From Ignavibacteria bacterium (lineage in GTDB: Bacteria > Bacteroidota > Ignavibacteria > Kapaibacteriales > UBA4661): a stretch of DNA of 49,729 bases. Position 1 is the stretch's first letter. Every line of letters starts with the position of its first letter. The position numbers and the translations under genes were made by a program. The stretch is from positions 1 through 49,729 of the forward strand of contig CANHDJ010000025.1 of NCBI GenBank assembly GCA_947459425.1, read 5' to 3'. Of the stretch, positions 25,873 through 34,984 are shown in pieces. The notes beneath the pieces are model-generated. The model saw only the letters and a program-made list of their open reading frames with translations, was not told the DNA's origin and did not search any database.

Positions 25873-26628
25873 TTATCGCAAGCGTTCTTTGATGAGATCA
25901 CGCAAAAATTTTGCATAATTCAGAACGATACCGGGATTACGATGCTGCCTGTCGGCTTTCAGATATTCACGGTACGTGCGCGATGGGTTGCCAAAGCTGT
26001 TCCGTGCTGAGGTAAGCGGGCGTTCTGCCACAATTACGTCCGAAAATGCCCATTTAATGCGGTCTTTGATACGATGATAATGCTCATAATCCATTGCATA
26101 ACGGTAATCCATGCTAAAGGTGCCGTACTCTGCCCACACGCGGCGGTGATAGTACATTGCTTGGTGGGCAGTGGGTAATTTGTCTGCGGGTATCGCGGGC
26201 GAACCGACAATTTTTTCCGGTGCGTTTTCAAACGTCAACCGTGCTTTTCCAAAGACAATATCCGCATCAGGCTGTGCCGCATAAACGCTGAAAAGGCGTG
26301 AAAGAGCATCCGGCGATGCAAAATAATCTCCGGCATTCATGTATCCAATAAAATCGCCCGTATGCCGCGCAATTCCTTTGTTGAACGCCTCCGATACTCC
26401 ACTATCTCTTTCGCTCACCCACCACGCTATGCGGCTTTGGGGCGCATCGGCGTACTGGCGGATAATTGCTGGAGTTGTATCCTTCGAGCCACCGTCAATA
26501 ACGAGATATTCCAAGTTTGGGTAGTCTTGTTCAATCACGCTTTCGAGCGTTTTTTGGATAAATTTTTCGGCGTTAAACGCAATGGTCACAACCGTAACCT
26601 TGGGCAACTTGTCGGCGGACATATTCAT
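25873..26628 (-). CDS. Family 2 glycosyltransferase
   Basis: 251 residues from the ATG at 26628 (MNMSADKLPKVTVVTIAFN); the frame is open 16 codons further. GT-A fold: VTVVTIAFNAEKFIQKTLESV, EYLVIDGGSKD (first aspartate), FIGYMNAGDYF in the position of the metal-binding DxD, and AMDYEHYHRI for the acceptor side. No membrane segment. The WcaA-like pattern DGGSxDxT is common among enzymes that add sugars to cell-surface glycans. It is divergent from a second GT2 gene. On its upstream side the minus strand contains TAAATTTG (about 26658-26665), a possible -7 box with no good -33. Confidence 0.85.
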   Translation of the reverse strand: MNMSADKLPKVTVVTIAFNAEKFIQKTLESVIEQDYPNLEYLVIDGGSKDTTPAIIRQYADAPQSRIAWWVSERDSGVSEAFNKGIARHTGDFIGYMNAGDYFASPDALSRLFSVYAAQPDADIVFGKARLTFENAPEKIVGSPAIPADKLPTAHQAMYYHRRVWAEYGTFSMDYRYAMDYEHYHRIKDRIKWAFSDVIVAERPLTSARNSFGNPSRTYREYLKADRQHRNPGIVLNYAKFLRDLIKERLR

Positions 26629-26794
26629 AGATTGTTTTTGAGTTGGTAACACACGAAAATACAAATTTACCCGCACAAAGTGGTGAAAATTAGCTATATT
26701 CGCTGGCTGTTTTCGTCAGAAAGAGCATCATTAGAGGGTTTTGAGCAATCCGAAGAACACCATTTTTCCATCCCCCGAATTACCAAGTACATCA

Positions 26795-27958
26795 ATGATT
26801 ACGGTTTTACTTTACATGGCGTTGGCTGTTTTAACCGTCTTTTTTGCCATTACGCTCTACAACTTCTTCACAGCACCGATGCTGCGCGACGTTCCCCCGC
26901 CTGCGAATGACCAGCAATATGCGTCAAATCCTTTGGTTTCGGTCTTGATTCCGGCGCGAAATGAGGCACTCAATATTGGCAACTGCCTCGCGGGACTTCT
27001 TGCTCAGAACTATAAAAACTTGGAAATTATTGTTTTAGACGACCACTCCGACGACAAGACCGCAGAAATTGTTCAAGAATTTGCCAAGCATTACCCACAA
27101 ATTCGCCTTGTCCAAGGGCGACCACTTCCGCCAGAATGGACGGGTAAAAACTGGGCTTGTCAGCAATTAAGCGCCGCCGCACGAGGTATTATCTATATTT
27201 TCACCGATGCCGATAACACTCATTCCCCAAACGCCGTTGAAAACACGGTACGCTGGATGCAGCGCTACGACCTCAGTATGCTTTCTGCCTTCCCACAGCA
27301 GCAAACCCAAACCATGCCGGAGCAGATTTCGGTGCCGGTTGTGGATATGTTTGTCTATGCAGGGCTTCCGCTCTGGCTGACGTACACCTCGACCTATCCT
27401 TCGCTGGCTGCCGCAAATGGTCAGTGGATTGCCTTTACCAGACAAGCATACATCGAACTTGGTGGGCATTTGTCCGTGCGTTCACACGTTGTGGAGGATG
27501 TTGAATTAAGCCGAGCCACAAAGCAGCGCGGTTTGCGGATGCTGACCACTGCCGGCACCGATACAGTCTTTTGCCGAATGTATAAGAGCTTTGACGAGGT
27601 TTGGAATGGCTTTACCAAAAATCTTTTTGGTTTGGTAGGCTATAATTCGATTGGCTTTTTTGCCTTGATGACGATGCTCTTTTTGGTGTGTGTGCTACCG
27701 TATTTTACGGTTTGGTTTGCCGATTTTCGGTGGATTTCTTTGGGCGCGATTGTGCTAAACGTTGCACTACGTCTGGCTATTTCGGTGAAGTACAAACATC
27801 CTGTTTTGGCAAGCACCCTCTTGCATCCGTTTAGCGTCGGTTTTGTTATCGCTATTGGGATAAACTCCTTTATCCGTGTCAAACAAGGCAAAATCGAATG
27901 GAAAAATCGGGCGATTGATACGTCGGCGCTGATGAAAGGAATTTCGCTTGGAGAGTAG
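26795..27958 (+). CDS. Membrane-anchored family 2 glycosyltransferase (CrtQ/HpnB-like)
   Basis: 387 residues from the ATG at 26795; a TTG at 26741 is in frame but unconvincing. One N-terminal membrane helix (MITVLLYMALAVLTVFFAITLYNF), a GT-A domain with VSVLIPARNEALNIGNCL, IIVLDDHSDDKTAEI and IYIFTDADNTH (DxD-type), then VVEDVELSRATKQRG (ED-x2-L-x2 acceptor motif), and two or three C-terminal helices. The arrangement resembles the glycosyltransferases near carotenoid or hopanoid genes, but no such genes are here. TATATTCG at 26695-26702 is a weak -7 box. Convergent with the DUF3108 gene. Confidence 0.8.
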   Translation: MITVLLYMALAVLTVFFAITLYNFFTAPMLRDVPPPANDQQYASNPLVSVLIPARNEALNIGNCLAGLLAQNYKNLEIIVLDDHSDDKTAEIVQEFAKHYPQIRLVQGRPLPPEWTGKNWACQQLSAAARGIIYIFTDADNTHSPNAVENTVRWMQRYDLSMLSAFPQQQTQTMPEQISVPVVDMFVYAGLPLWLTYTSTYPSLAAANGQWIAFTRQAYIELGGHLSVRSHVVEDVELSRATKQRGLRMLTTAGTDTVFCRMYKSFDEVWNGFTKNLFGLVGYNSIGFFALMTMLFLVCVLPYFTVWFADFRWISLGAIVLNVALRLAISVKYKHPVLASTLLHPFSVGFVIAIGINSFIRVKQGKIEWKNRAIDTSALMKGISLGE

Positions 27959-27982
27959 TCGCAACAGCAAGGATAGAAGCGG

Positions 27983-28765
27983 CTACCGCGCCTGAAATTG
28001 CTTGAGTTCCACGTCTATTGAACCAATAAGCACCTTGGTTGCCACTTTAACGGGCATTTTTCGTGCATCATCACTGAGCCAAATCACAATCTGGCCATCA
28101 CTTTTGAATAAACCGCCCTCGACGACAAGCGGCTCTATTGCTATGCAGCGAAATGTTCCTGCTTCTACTGTGATGCTTTCGCGTCCCAAAATACGCACGT
28201 TCAGAGCATAGCTTTGGCGGTCGGTAAAGTTTTTCAGTGCAATAACATCCCCCTTTTTCATTCCTGATAAATCAAGTGTTCGCACAAAAAAGAGTGCCGA
28301 GACGACATCATGCGTAAAAGGTTCAATGGGAAATTCTCCCTCCGAAGTCCGTGCTGTGCGCCGTGCGTGGTCGAACTCCGCCCAATAATCCCGTTTGTAG
28401 CCACCTTCGCGGTTGTGTTGCTCAAAAAATACAGGATAAATTCCGGCGGTGTCGATAAGAGTGCGGTAGGTATCGTGAACGCGATAAATCCACTCCAAAC
28501 TTTTCAGAGAACGCACTTCAAAATTCACGTCGAAACACGCCGAAGATCCGCGTTCAACAGCTTGCGGTCGTATGCGGAAACTCCCTTCGCCGGCGGTGAT
28601 AAAACCGTAACGGACGGTATAGGATAAATCTTCGCCGCACTGAAAAGCGCTATTTGGCACACGGCGCAAGGGCTGGTGCAGTTCCCAAAATGGCATTGCC
28701 GACATACTTGCCAGTGCAAGAATGCCGCAGCAAACAAAGCGATAGAGCAAAGAAAATGTTTTCAT
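27983..28765 (-). CDS. DUF3108 secreted protein
   Basis: 260 residues from the ATG at 28765 (MKTFSLLYRFVCCGILAL), with a signal peptide. AFQCGEDLSYTVRYGFITAGEGSFRI, then VRSLKSLEWIYRVHDTYRTLID and FEQHNREGGYKRDYWAEFDH match DUF3108, a family of periplasmic beta-rich proteins without known function. AGTFRCIAIEPLVVEGGLFKSDGQIVIWLSDDARKMPVKVATKVLIGSIDVEL is its typical end, spread over the last 60 residues. It follows murG by 37 bases. Confidence 0.85.
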   Translation of the reverse strand: MKTFSLLYRFVCCGILALASMSAMPFWELHQPLRRVPNSAFQCGEDLSYTVRYGFITAGEGSFRIRPQAVERGSSACFDVNFEVRSLKSLEWIYRVHDTYRTLIDTAGIYPVFFEQHNREGGYKRDYWAEFDHARRTARTSEGEFPIEPFTHDVVSALFFVRTLDLSGMKKGDVIALKNFTDRQSYALNVRILGRESITVEAGTFRCIAIEPLVVEGGLFKSDGQIVIWLSDDARKMPVKVATKVLIGSIDVELKQFQAR

Positions 28766-28802
28766 GCCGATTAGAATACTTCGGATAGTGGTGAGGTTTA
28801 GC

Positions 28803-29942
28803 CTAGAAAACCTCGCCATGAGATTTTTGTCTTACCTCGTTCAAAATTGCCTCAGCAATATGTTTTGCCGCTTCGGGCTTGGCAAATGGGGCTAATGAGC
28901 GCTTCATTGCTTCTTGTGCGACGGAATTCGCCAACAAGCCTTGCACCGATGAAAAAAGGCGCTCTTGCACCTCGGCATCGGGCAAAAGAATGGCTGCGCC
29001 TTGTTCCTGCAAAGCACGAGCGTTGCTGGTCTGATGGTCGTTTGCGGCTTGGGGAAATGGCACAAGAATCGCTGGTTTGCGAATAATTGCCAATTCCGCA
29101 ATGGTCGTCGCTCCGGCACGGCAAACAACCACATCTGCCGCCGAGTAAGCTGCTGCCATGTTTTCGACGAACTGCATGATATGAACGCCTTCGGTATTGG
29201 TGGTTGCACTCGGTGTATAATTTTTCCCTGTTTGCCACAGCACTTGAATACCACTTGCACGAAAGCGCTCCAACGACGACGATACGGCAGCATTGATGGA
29301 GCGCGCTCCCAGACTGCCTCCGAAGATAAATACCGTCAACTTGGTTGGGTCAAGACCAAACATCGTGCGGGCTGTGGCTTTGTCGGGCAAAGTGCTTAGA
29401 TTTGAGCGGACGGGGTTGCCCACAATTTCCAGTTTTGCGGCTACCGATGGCGAAAAATGGCGGCGTGAATCCTCAAATGTCGCATAAATCCTCGTAGCTC
29501 TGGAAGCGAGGCGCTTGATGGTTTTGCCCGGAAAAGCATTGGATTCCATCAAAAAAAGCGGAATACCGAGTTGCGAAGCCGCCAGTCCAACGGGATAGCT
29601 CAAATACGCTCCGGCGCAAATCACGCAATCCGGCTTGGTTTCTTGCAATATTTGACGAGACTTCAGCACGGATTCCAGCACACGAAATGGCAATTTCAGC
29701 GTTTCGACCGAAATGAGTTTTTGCAATCCCGTAATGGGAATCGTGTAGAAAGGATAACCATGCTTTGGCACGATTGTTGCTTCAATTCGGTCAGCAGTTC
29801 CGATAAATTCTATCGCGCAATCGCCGCCAGTGATGCGGGCAAATTCCTCTGCAACAGCAATCGCAGGAAAAAGATGACCGCCCGTACCGCCGGCAGCAAT
29901 GAGGGCTTTGAAAGGCGTTGATTTTGTTGATGTTGTGTTCAT
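28803..29942 (-). CDS. murG: UDP-GlcNAc:lipid I N-acetylglucosaminyltransferase MurG
   Basis: 379 residues from the ATG at 29942; the frame is open to 30077 but overlaps the divergent promoter. GGTGGHLFPA (18-27) is the lipid/phosphate loop; CAGAYLSYPVGLAA, ESNAFPGKTIKRL, GGSLGARSINAAV, VVCRAGATTIAELA and PFPQAANDHQTSNA are all diagnostic. MurG adds GlcNAc to lipid I at the inner face of the membrane, making lipid II. It is here with DUF3108 only, away from mraZ-rsmH and without murC, murD or ftsW neighbours. Confidence 0.97.
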   Translation of the reverse strand: MNTTSTKSTPFKALIAAGGTGGHLFPAIAVAEEFARITGGDCAIEFIGTADRIEATIVPKHGYPFYTIPITGLQKLISVETLKLPFRVLESVLKSRQILQETKPDCVICAGAYLSYPVGLAASQLGIPLFLMESNAFPGKTIKRLASRATRIYATFEDSRRHFSPSVAAKLEIVGNPVRSNLSTLPDKATARTMFGLDPTKLTVFIFGGSLGARSINAAVSSSLERFRASGIQVLWQTGKNYTPSATTNTEGVHIMQFVENMAAAYSAADVVVCRAGATTIAELAIIRKPAILVPFPQAANDHQTSNARALQEQGAAILLPDAEVQERLFSSVQGLLANSVAQEAMKRSLAPFAKPEAAKHIAEAILNEVRQKSHGEVF

Positions 29943-29961
29943 GCTTTTGAAAAGAATAGTC

Positions 29962-29992
29962 CTTGTTGTTCTGGCAAAATACCGTACATTTG
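29962..29992 (+). promoter_or_regulatory. Bacteroidota-type promoter for the secreted SPOR gene
   Basis: CTTG at 29962-29965, exactly 19 bases, then TACATTTG at 29985-29992 (exact TAnnTTTG). The start codon is 56 bases on. It lies in the murG upstream region. Confidence 0.5.
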
Positions 29993-30048
29993 CGCACGGC
30001 TCACAGCGCCAATGTTGATTTTTCGTATTCTCAAAACTACGCAATGCT

Positions 30049-30948
30049 ATGACGATACCTCGCACTAATTTCACCATAAATTGCCAGAGACAATTCAGTA
30101 TGCTTGCTTTGGCAATGGTCGTACTTGTTTCTACGACTCAAGCGCAAACCACCGATAACATCGTTCGCTCTAAACTCCGCCAAGTTGCCCTTGGCAATGC
30201 AAGCGATGTGCGGGCGGAACTGCCGGATTTGGTCAGAACGTATCCAAATGATGCCGGAGTCCAGTTTCTGAGCGCTACGCTGACGGCAGACGGTGTGAAA
30301 GCGCTGCCGATGTTCGTGCGCATTGTCCGCGAGAACCCGCAGAGTATTTGGGCGGATGACGCGCAATGGCGAGTAGTACAGATTTACGGTCTCCGCAAAG
30401 ATACCGCAAATGCACGGTCAGAACTGCAAAATTTTCGTCGAAATTATCCAACAAGTGAATTTTTGCTCTTTGCTGCGGAAATTGTGAAATCAACCGTTGG
30501 GCTGCCGCCGTCATTTACAACCTATCGCAATCCTATCGTCGTTGCCTCGACAGCCCGCACTATCCCTACCTCAACAGCCCCAAAACCGAAAGCAGACGAA
30601 CCCAAGAATCAAGCACCAACGAGTCAAGTACCAAGCAATCAGGTATCAACGAGCCCAGCGCAAAGCAGCCAAGCATCACCAATTCAAGTAGCCAAGACCG
30701 AAACGCCCGCCGCCGAAGAGCGTTACACGCTTCAGGTCGGTATTTACAGTTCGCGGGAAAGTGCGATTGCCGATGTACAAAAGCTTCTCAAGGCGCGTTT
30801 GCGCTCGGATGTGATTGAGAAAAATGCAGAAGGTTCGGCACGTTTCGCCGTCACGGTAGGAAATTATTCCTCGCGCGAAGCCGCAGAACAGGCAAAAGCG
30901 CTCGTACAGAAAGCCTGTACGTGTGTGCCGTTTGTGGTGGCAAAGTAG
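30049..30948 (+). CDS. Secreted TPR-like protein with SPOR domain
   Basis: 299 residues. A signal peptide (to about 33, TTQAQ) is followed by about 110 residues of paired helices (VRAELPDLVRTYPNDAGVQFLSA, WADDAQWRVVQIYGLRKDT) like tetratricopeptide or YbgF repeats. A Thr/Ser/Pro/Gln linker with repeating APTSQVPSNQVS-type units and a C-terminal SPOR domain (about 225-299, RYTLQVGIYSSRESAIADVQKLL and FAVTVGNYSSREAAEQAKALV) follow. It should sit in the periplasm on denuded peptidoglycan. This is the second SPOR protein of the window and, unlike the first, has no membrane anchor. Confidence 0.85.
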   Translation: MTIPRTNFTINCQRQFSMLALAMVVLVSTTQAQTTDNIVRSKLRQVALGNASDVRAELPDLVRTYPNDAGVQFLSATLTADGVKALPMFVRIVRENPQSIWADDAQWRVVQIYGLRKDTANARSELQNFRRNYPTSEFLLFAAEIVKSTVGLPPSFTTYRNPIVVASTARTIPTSTAPKPKADEPKNQAPTSQVPSNQVSTSPAQSSQASPIQVAKTETPAAEERYTLQVGIYSSRESAIADVQKLLKARLRSDVIEKNAEGSARFAVTVGNYSSREAAEQAKALVQKACTCVPFVVAK

Positions 30949-31117
30949 ATTTGATGCGGTATTGAAGGAATGAGCATTAGAAAAACAGAAAATATTTTGT
31001 CATTGCATGAAATAGGGTTGGTCAAGAGCAAACAATGTAATATTTTCCCGTCATTATTGTTCGGTTCGCCGATAAATTCTTAGTTGTTCCATATCATTTT
31101 TACGGAAGGTTTGTGCT

Positions 31118-31846
31118 ATGAATAGAGAGATTCACTCCTGGTGGAGTCCCCGCCTTGATAAAAACATGGAAATCGCTGTCTATGGTCATTTTGGACCGGC
31201 ATTGCTGATGTTTCCGAGTGCGGCAGCGGATTATCTCGAATATGAGCGTTTTTACATGATTGATTCGATTGCACCGTACATCGAAGCGGGTAAAGTAAAG
31301 GTGTTTTCCATCAACAGTATCAATTCCGAAAGCTGGCTAAATCGCAAAATGATGCCGCATCACAAGGCGCTCCGCCATCAGTCGTACAATTACTATATTT
31401 TCGATGAAGTTGTACCGTTTATCCAAATGCACTGCCAAGGGCACGCATCCATTATGACCACAGGGGTTTCGCTGGGGGCGTTTCACGGTGCCAACGTCTT
31501 TTTCCGTCGTCCCGACCTTTTTGCCGGAACAATCGCCATGAGCGGTGTGTACGATTTGACGCAGTATTCCGACGGCTTTTTCAATGAAGACTGCTACTTC
31601 AATTCGCCAATGCACTATCTCCCGAATTTGACCGACCATCACACACTTGAGCAACTGCGCCGCTCGCGCATCCATATTTTAAGCGGTCAAGGTGCATATG
31701 AAGCACCGGATGCTTCGCGGGCGCTCTCGAATGTGCTTCATGCGAAATCCGTTCCCCACGAATTGGACATTTGGGGCTACGATATGCGCCACGACTGGCC
31801 CACCTGGCGTGCGATGTTGCCATACTACATGGAAACACGCTTCTAA
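31118..31846 (+). CDS. Esterase-D-like alpha/beta hydrolase
   Basis: 242 residues, no signal peptide. MTTGVSLGAFHGANVFFRRPDLF is the nucleophile elbow (G-x-S-x-G with Ser at about 118), preceded by YNYYIFDEVVPFIQMHC, which matches the putative-esterase family. The acid is probably in GQGAYEAPDASRAL and the base in YDMRHDWPTW, the usual HDW position. Conserved trimmed versions without extra domains are common in bacteria; the substrate is unknown. GGAAGG at 31104-31109 is a good ribosome-binding site. 31867-31897 ends the transcript. Confidence 0.8.
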   Translation: MNREIHSWWSPRLDKNMEIAVYGHFGPALLMFPSAAADYLEYERFYMIDSIAPYIEAGKVKVFSINSINSESWLNRKMMPHHKALRHQSYNYYIFDEVVPFIQMHCQGHASIMTTGVSLGAFHGANVFFRRPDLFAGTIAMSGVYDLTQYSDGFFNEDCYFNSPMHYLPNLTDHHTLEQLRRSRIHILSGQGAYEAPDASRALSNVLHAKSVPHELDIWGYDMRHDWPTWRAMLPYYMETRF

Positions 31847-31866
31847 TTGCCGTTTCAATTCTAATG

Positions 31867-31897
31867 CAGCCTTTCGTGAAATCCTCACGAAAGGCTG
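31867..31897 (+). terminator. Hairpin after the esterase gene
   Basis: CAGCCTTTCGTGA and TCACGAAAGGCTG pair without mismatch over 13 bp around a 5-base loop, 20 bases after the stop. The T-run that follows is about 15 bases away, so it may act as a terminator or protect the 3' end. Confidence 0.6.
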
Positions 31898-31930
31898 TCA
31901 TATTTTCGGGACTTTTTTTCGCCTGCACCT

Positions 31931-33913
31931 ATGACCCTTTCTGAAAAACACCTCTCTACACTCCGTGCGGTCTGCGACGCATTTATACCATCAATTCTTT
32001 CTGCTTCCGACACGCATGGATTCTGGCGTTTGAAGGCGAGTGATTTCGAGACGGCAGAAAAAATCGCTATCGCTCTTGACCACTTATCGCAGGCGCAGCA
32101 ACAAGAGTTTGTGCAGCTTTTGGATATTCTCTCCTCTCCACTGCTCGGTTTGACGTGGTTTGGTGCGCTCAAATCAGTAAACAATCTTTCGCAAGCCCAA
32201 GTCGAAATAATGCTCCAACGCTGGTCGCAAAGCCCCATTGCGCCTTTGCGTCAGGGTTTTCATGCCTTGAAAAAACTTACAACGTTTTTGATGTATGGAT
32301 ACTCCGATGAAAGCACGGCGAATCTAACGTGGGCAGCAATCAAATATCCGGGACCCCTCTCCAAGCCGCCTCTGGACAAACCGCGTCCGATTGTGCCGCT
32401 TGACTTACGCCAAGACCAAGCGCTTTCCTGCGACGTGGTTATCGTCGGAAGTGGCGCTGGGGGCGGTGTTGTGGCGGGTGAACTTGCTGAAGCGGGGTTT
32501 GATGTGATAGTCGTGGAAAAGGGCAAATACGGCTCGGAACGAGATTTTACCCAGCGCGAAGCAGAAATGATTGGGGCGTATTACGAAGCAGGGGGCGCAT
32601 ACTCTACCAAAGATGGCTCTGTGTCTATTTTTGCGGGTGCTTGTTTGGGTGGTGGCACAACGATTAACTGGTCGGCAGCGCTCCGCACACCCGATTACGT
32701 CTTGGAAGAATGGGCAAAAAACCACGCCAACCCGCACTTTCTCACGCCAGAGTACCAACGCAGTTTCGAGGCAATCGAATCCGCAACCCACGTGGACACG
32801 GCAGAGTCGAGCCATAATTTGCAAAACCAAGCACTGGAGCGAGGTGCAAAGGCGTTGGGCTATCACACAACGACTATTCCTCGCAATTCCAACGGCTGCG
32901 CGACGCATGATTGCACGATGTGTGGCTACTGCTCGCTCGGTTGCCAACAAGGAACGAAAATGGGTGTTTTGAAGACCTTTTTGGAACGCGCTAACGCCAA
33001 AGGCGCACGATTCCTTGTGGAGACGGATGTTGAAAATGTATTGATTCGCGAAGGTAAAGCGGTAGGCGTATTGGCGCGGTCTGCGGGAAAAAATATTACC
33101 ATCAATGCAAAATTTGTCGTTGTAGCGGCGGGTTCGATTCATACGCCCGCACTCCTGCTCCGCAGCGGTTTGCAGCACGAACATATCGGAAAACATTTGC
33201 ATTTGCACCCGACTGTTTCTGTGGCAGGAATCTACGCAGAGCCTATGAATGCTTGGTGGGGAAATATGATGACGGCACTTTCCAATGAAATCACGCACAT
33301 TACAGGCAATTGGGGCGCAAAACTTGAAACACCGCCCATTCATAGCGGGCTTCTGGGTATGGCGCTGCCATGGCTTTCGGGGAGAGGTCATAAGGAAGGT
33401 ATGCTGAAAGCAGCACAAGTAGGCGCTTTTATCGTGCTTACCCGTGACCGCGACGGCGGTTCAATCAGGGTGGATAAGCGCGGCAGACCTGTTGCACACT
33501 ATCACATCAGCAATTTTGACCTTGCACATTTGCAACGTGGAATACAAGAAGCGGCGCGTATTCACTTGCAAGCTGGCGCGGAGGAAGTGTATTTCCCACA
33601 TAATCACCAAGCACCTTTTTCACTCAAGCAAGGCGTACAAGCACTCGAAACAAAGCTCCGCGAACTCCCCTCGTGGAAATGGCGACCAAACGACTTTCCG
33701 CTTTTTTCTGCGCACCAGATGGGAACCTGCCGCATGGGTGGCAATCGCGCCACGCACCCCGTATCGCCAGAGGGCGAAATCTATGAAGTCAAAAACCTCT
33801 TCATTGCCGATTCTAGCCCGTTTCCCGAAGCCAGTGGCGCAAATCCGATGCTTTCCATTCAAGCAATGGCGCACTTCACAGCGCAGGGCTTGAAAGCACG
33901 GTTTTCACGATAA
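31931..33913 (+). CDS. GMC oxidoreductase with N-terminal helical domain
   Basis: 660 residues. The first 150 are helical and recall the small subunit of gluconate dehydrogenase (TLRAVCDAFIPSIL, QQQEFVQLLDILSSPLLG). The FAD-binding core follows: CDVVIVGSGAGGGVVAGELAEAG (Rossmann), CLGGGTTINWSAALR, and a four-cysteine segment CATHDCTMCGYCSLGC in the substrate domain. The end HQMGTCRMGGNRATHPVSPEGEIYEV..LFIADSSPFPEASGANPMLSIQAMA gives the GMC histidine and FAD region. This is the build of long-chain alcohol oxidases and their bacterial relatives. No twin-arginine signal, so it appears cytoplasmic or peripheral. The intergenic 33914-34024 shows nothing. Confidence 0.85.
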   Translation: MTLSEKHLSTLRAVCDAFIPSILSASDTHGFWRLKASDFETAEKIAIALDHLSQAQQQEFVQLLDILSSPLLGLTWFGALKSVNNLSQAQVEIMLQRWSQSPIAPLRQGFHALKKLTTFLMYGYSDESTANLTWAAIKYPGPLSKPPLDKPRPIVPLDLRQDQALSCDVVIVGSGAGGGVVAGELAEAGFDVIVVEKGKYGSERDFTQREAEMIGAYYEAGGAYSTKDGSVSIFAGACLGGGTTINWSAALRTPDYVLEEWAKNHANPHFLTPEYQRSFEAIESATHVDTAESSHNLQNQALERGAKALGYHTTTIPRNSNGCATHDCTMCGYCSLGCQQGTKMGVLKTFLERANAKGARFLVETDVENVLIREGKAVGVLARSAGKNITINAKFVVVAAGSIHTPALLLRSGLQHEHIGKHLHLHPTVSVAGIYAEPMNAWWGNMMTALSNEITHITGNWGAKLETPPIHSGLLGMALPWLSGRGHKEGMLKAAQVGAFIVLTRDRDGGSIRVDKRGRPVAHYHISNFDLAHLQRGIQEAARIHLQAGAEEVYFPHNHQAPFSLKQGVQALETKLRELPSWKWRPNDFPLFSAHQMGTCRMGGNRATHPVSPEGEIYEVKNLFIADSSPFPEASGANPMLSIQAMAHFTAQGLKARFSR

Positions 33914-34024
33914 ATTCCCGCTATTCCTTCCAAACGACCGCGACAAAAGCATAAAAATACTCTTCAAATCAAGGAACAATGCCGTCTGTGACTTGCATAT
34001 ACCTATCTGTTTGTCAGCATAACC

Positions 34025-34714
34025 TCACTGCGCATTTTTGGGGACAAATTCTTGCGCGTACAACGGAACAAAATCTTCCGACAGCATAAATGCTTGCTTA
34101 CGGAAATGCTCTACACCGAGCGCCGCAATCATCGCAGGTGTGATGCGGCAATAGTCTGGCAGCGTCGTATAGGCGGGTTTGTGGTCAAATGCCGCTCCTG
34201 CATAGAAGATGCTTGGATTGGGTGTGAATTCTTCCTCACTGACAAGCGCAATAGCGCCGAGCGGTGCGGCTTCCGGTGTGAAATATTGGACATAGACAAG
34301 ATGTTTGTGGGAGGGGATTCCGACGCAGATGCGCTCTCTGCCCAACATTCGTGCGCTTGGTGCAGCCGCCAATGCAATGGCTTCCAGCGTTGGAACAGCA
34401 ATGAGTTTTGGCAAATTTTCAAAGCACAATGCTTTGGCAAATGCCGCGCCGATACGCAGTCCCGTAAACGAGCCGGGTCCGGCAGAAACAGCGACTGCCG
34501 AGAGATTTGGCAAAGTAATATCCGCCATCGTACACAGTGAGCGCGTTGCCTCAGCAAGAAGTTTATCGTGGAGAAAAGGTTCGGAAAAGGAGAGTTCGGC
34601 AATCAGACTACCGCCGGGAAGCGTTGTGGAATCAGCGTCCGCAATGGCTATGCCGCAAAGAGAGCCGGAAGTCTCAATGCAAAGAAGGAGCGAGGAAGAG
34701 CGTTGGTGCTGCAC
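34025..34714 (-). CDS. tsaB: tRNA threonylcarbamoyladenosine factor TsaB
   Basis: 229 residues. LLCIETSGSLCGIAIAD (ASKHA phosphate-1 region), then AVAVSAGPGSFTGLRIGAAFAKAL, the strongest signature of TsaB, and PTLEAIALAA. With TsaD and TsaE it makes t6A37 in ANN-reading tRNAs; TsaB is the non-catalytic partner that holds TsaD. The C-terminal half is divergent but of normal length. The 85-residue gene starts 12 bases upstream in the same direction. Confidence 0.94.
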   Translation of the reverse strand: MQHQRSSSLLLCIETSGSLCGIAIADADSTTLPGGSLIAELSFSEPFLHDKLLAEATRSLCTMADITLPNLSAVAVSAGPGSFTGLRIGAAFAKALCFENLPKLIAVPTLEAIALAAAPSARMLGRERICVGIPSHKHLVYVQYFTPEAAPLGAIALVSEEEFTPNPSIFYAGAAFDHKPAYTTLPDYCRITPAMIAALGVEHFRKQAFMLSEDFVPLYAQEFVPKNAQ

Positions 34715-34726
34715 AGGGGGATGAAG

Positions 34727-34984
34727 TTATTCGGTGATAATCTCAAAATCAGACAACTGTTCATCAATAACCACGTGAGGCGAACCAAATTCCGTCGGGA
34801 AGATATGTAAATCCAGCGTGTTCGGGTCTTGCCCTTTGAGTTGCGTTTCCTCGACACGCACCTGTGTTAGCCATTGAAAGAGGGTCGGCGACACATGAAG
34901 TTTATTGGGGCAAGCGCCATTGTGGTCGTCCATAAACTTATGAATACTGCCGTAAATCTCTTCGGTTGCATCGAAAAATTCCAT
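34727..34984 (-). CDS. Small hypothetical protein, tsaB neighbour
   Basis: 85 residues, acidic, without signal or membrane segment. A clear AGGAG (34993-34997, minus strand) eight bases before the ATG supports it as a real gene. The sequence has a helical start (FFDATEEIYGSIHKFMDDHN), a CPNKLHVSPTLFQWL segment and a strand-rich end (PHVVIDEQLSDFEII). I do not recognise a family. Only 12 bases separate it from tsaB, so it is translated from the same message. Confidence 0.65.
   Translation of the reverse strand: MEFFDATEEIYGSIHKFMDDHNGACPNKLHVSPTLFQWLTQVRVEETQLKGQDPNTLDLHIFPTEFGSPHVVIDEQLSDFEIITE

Noticed and set aside
29943..30077. 45-codon upstream extension of MurG
   Set aside because: It overlaps the divergent promoter and SPOR gene start; the normal MurG start is MNTTSTKSTPFKALIAAGG.
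32405..33418. 337-codon open frame on the minus strand inside the GMC oxidoreductase gene
   Set aside because: It is the antisense of a clear family member, is Cys/His/Arg-rich without any domain, and has no ribosome-binding site.
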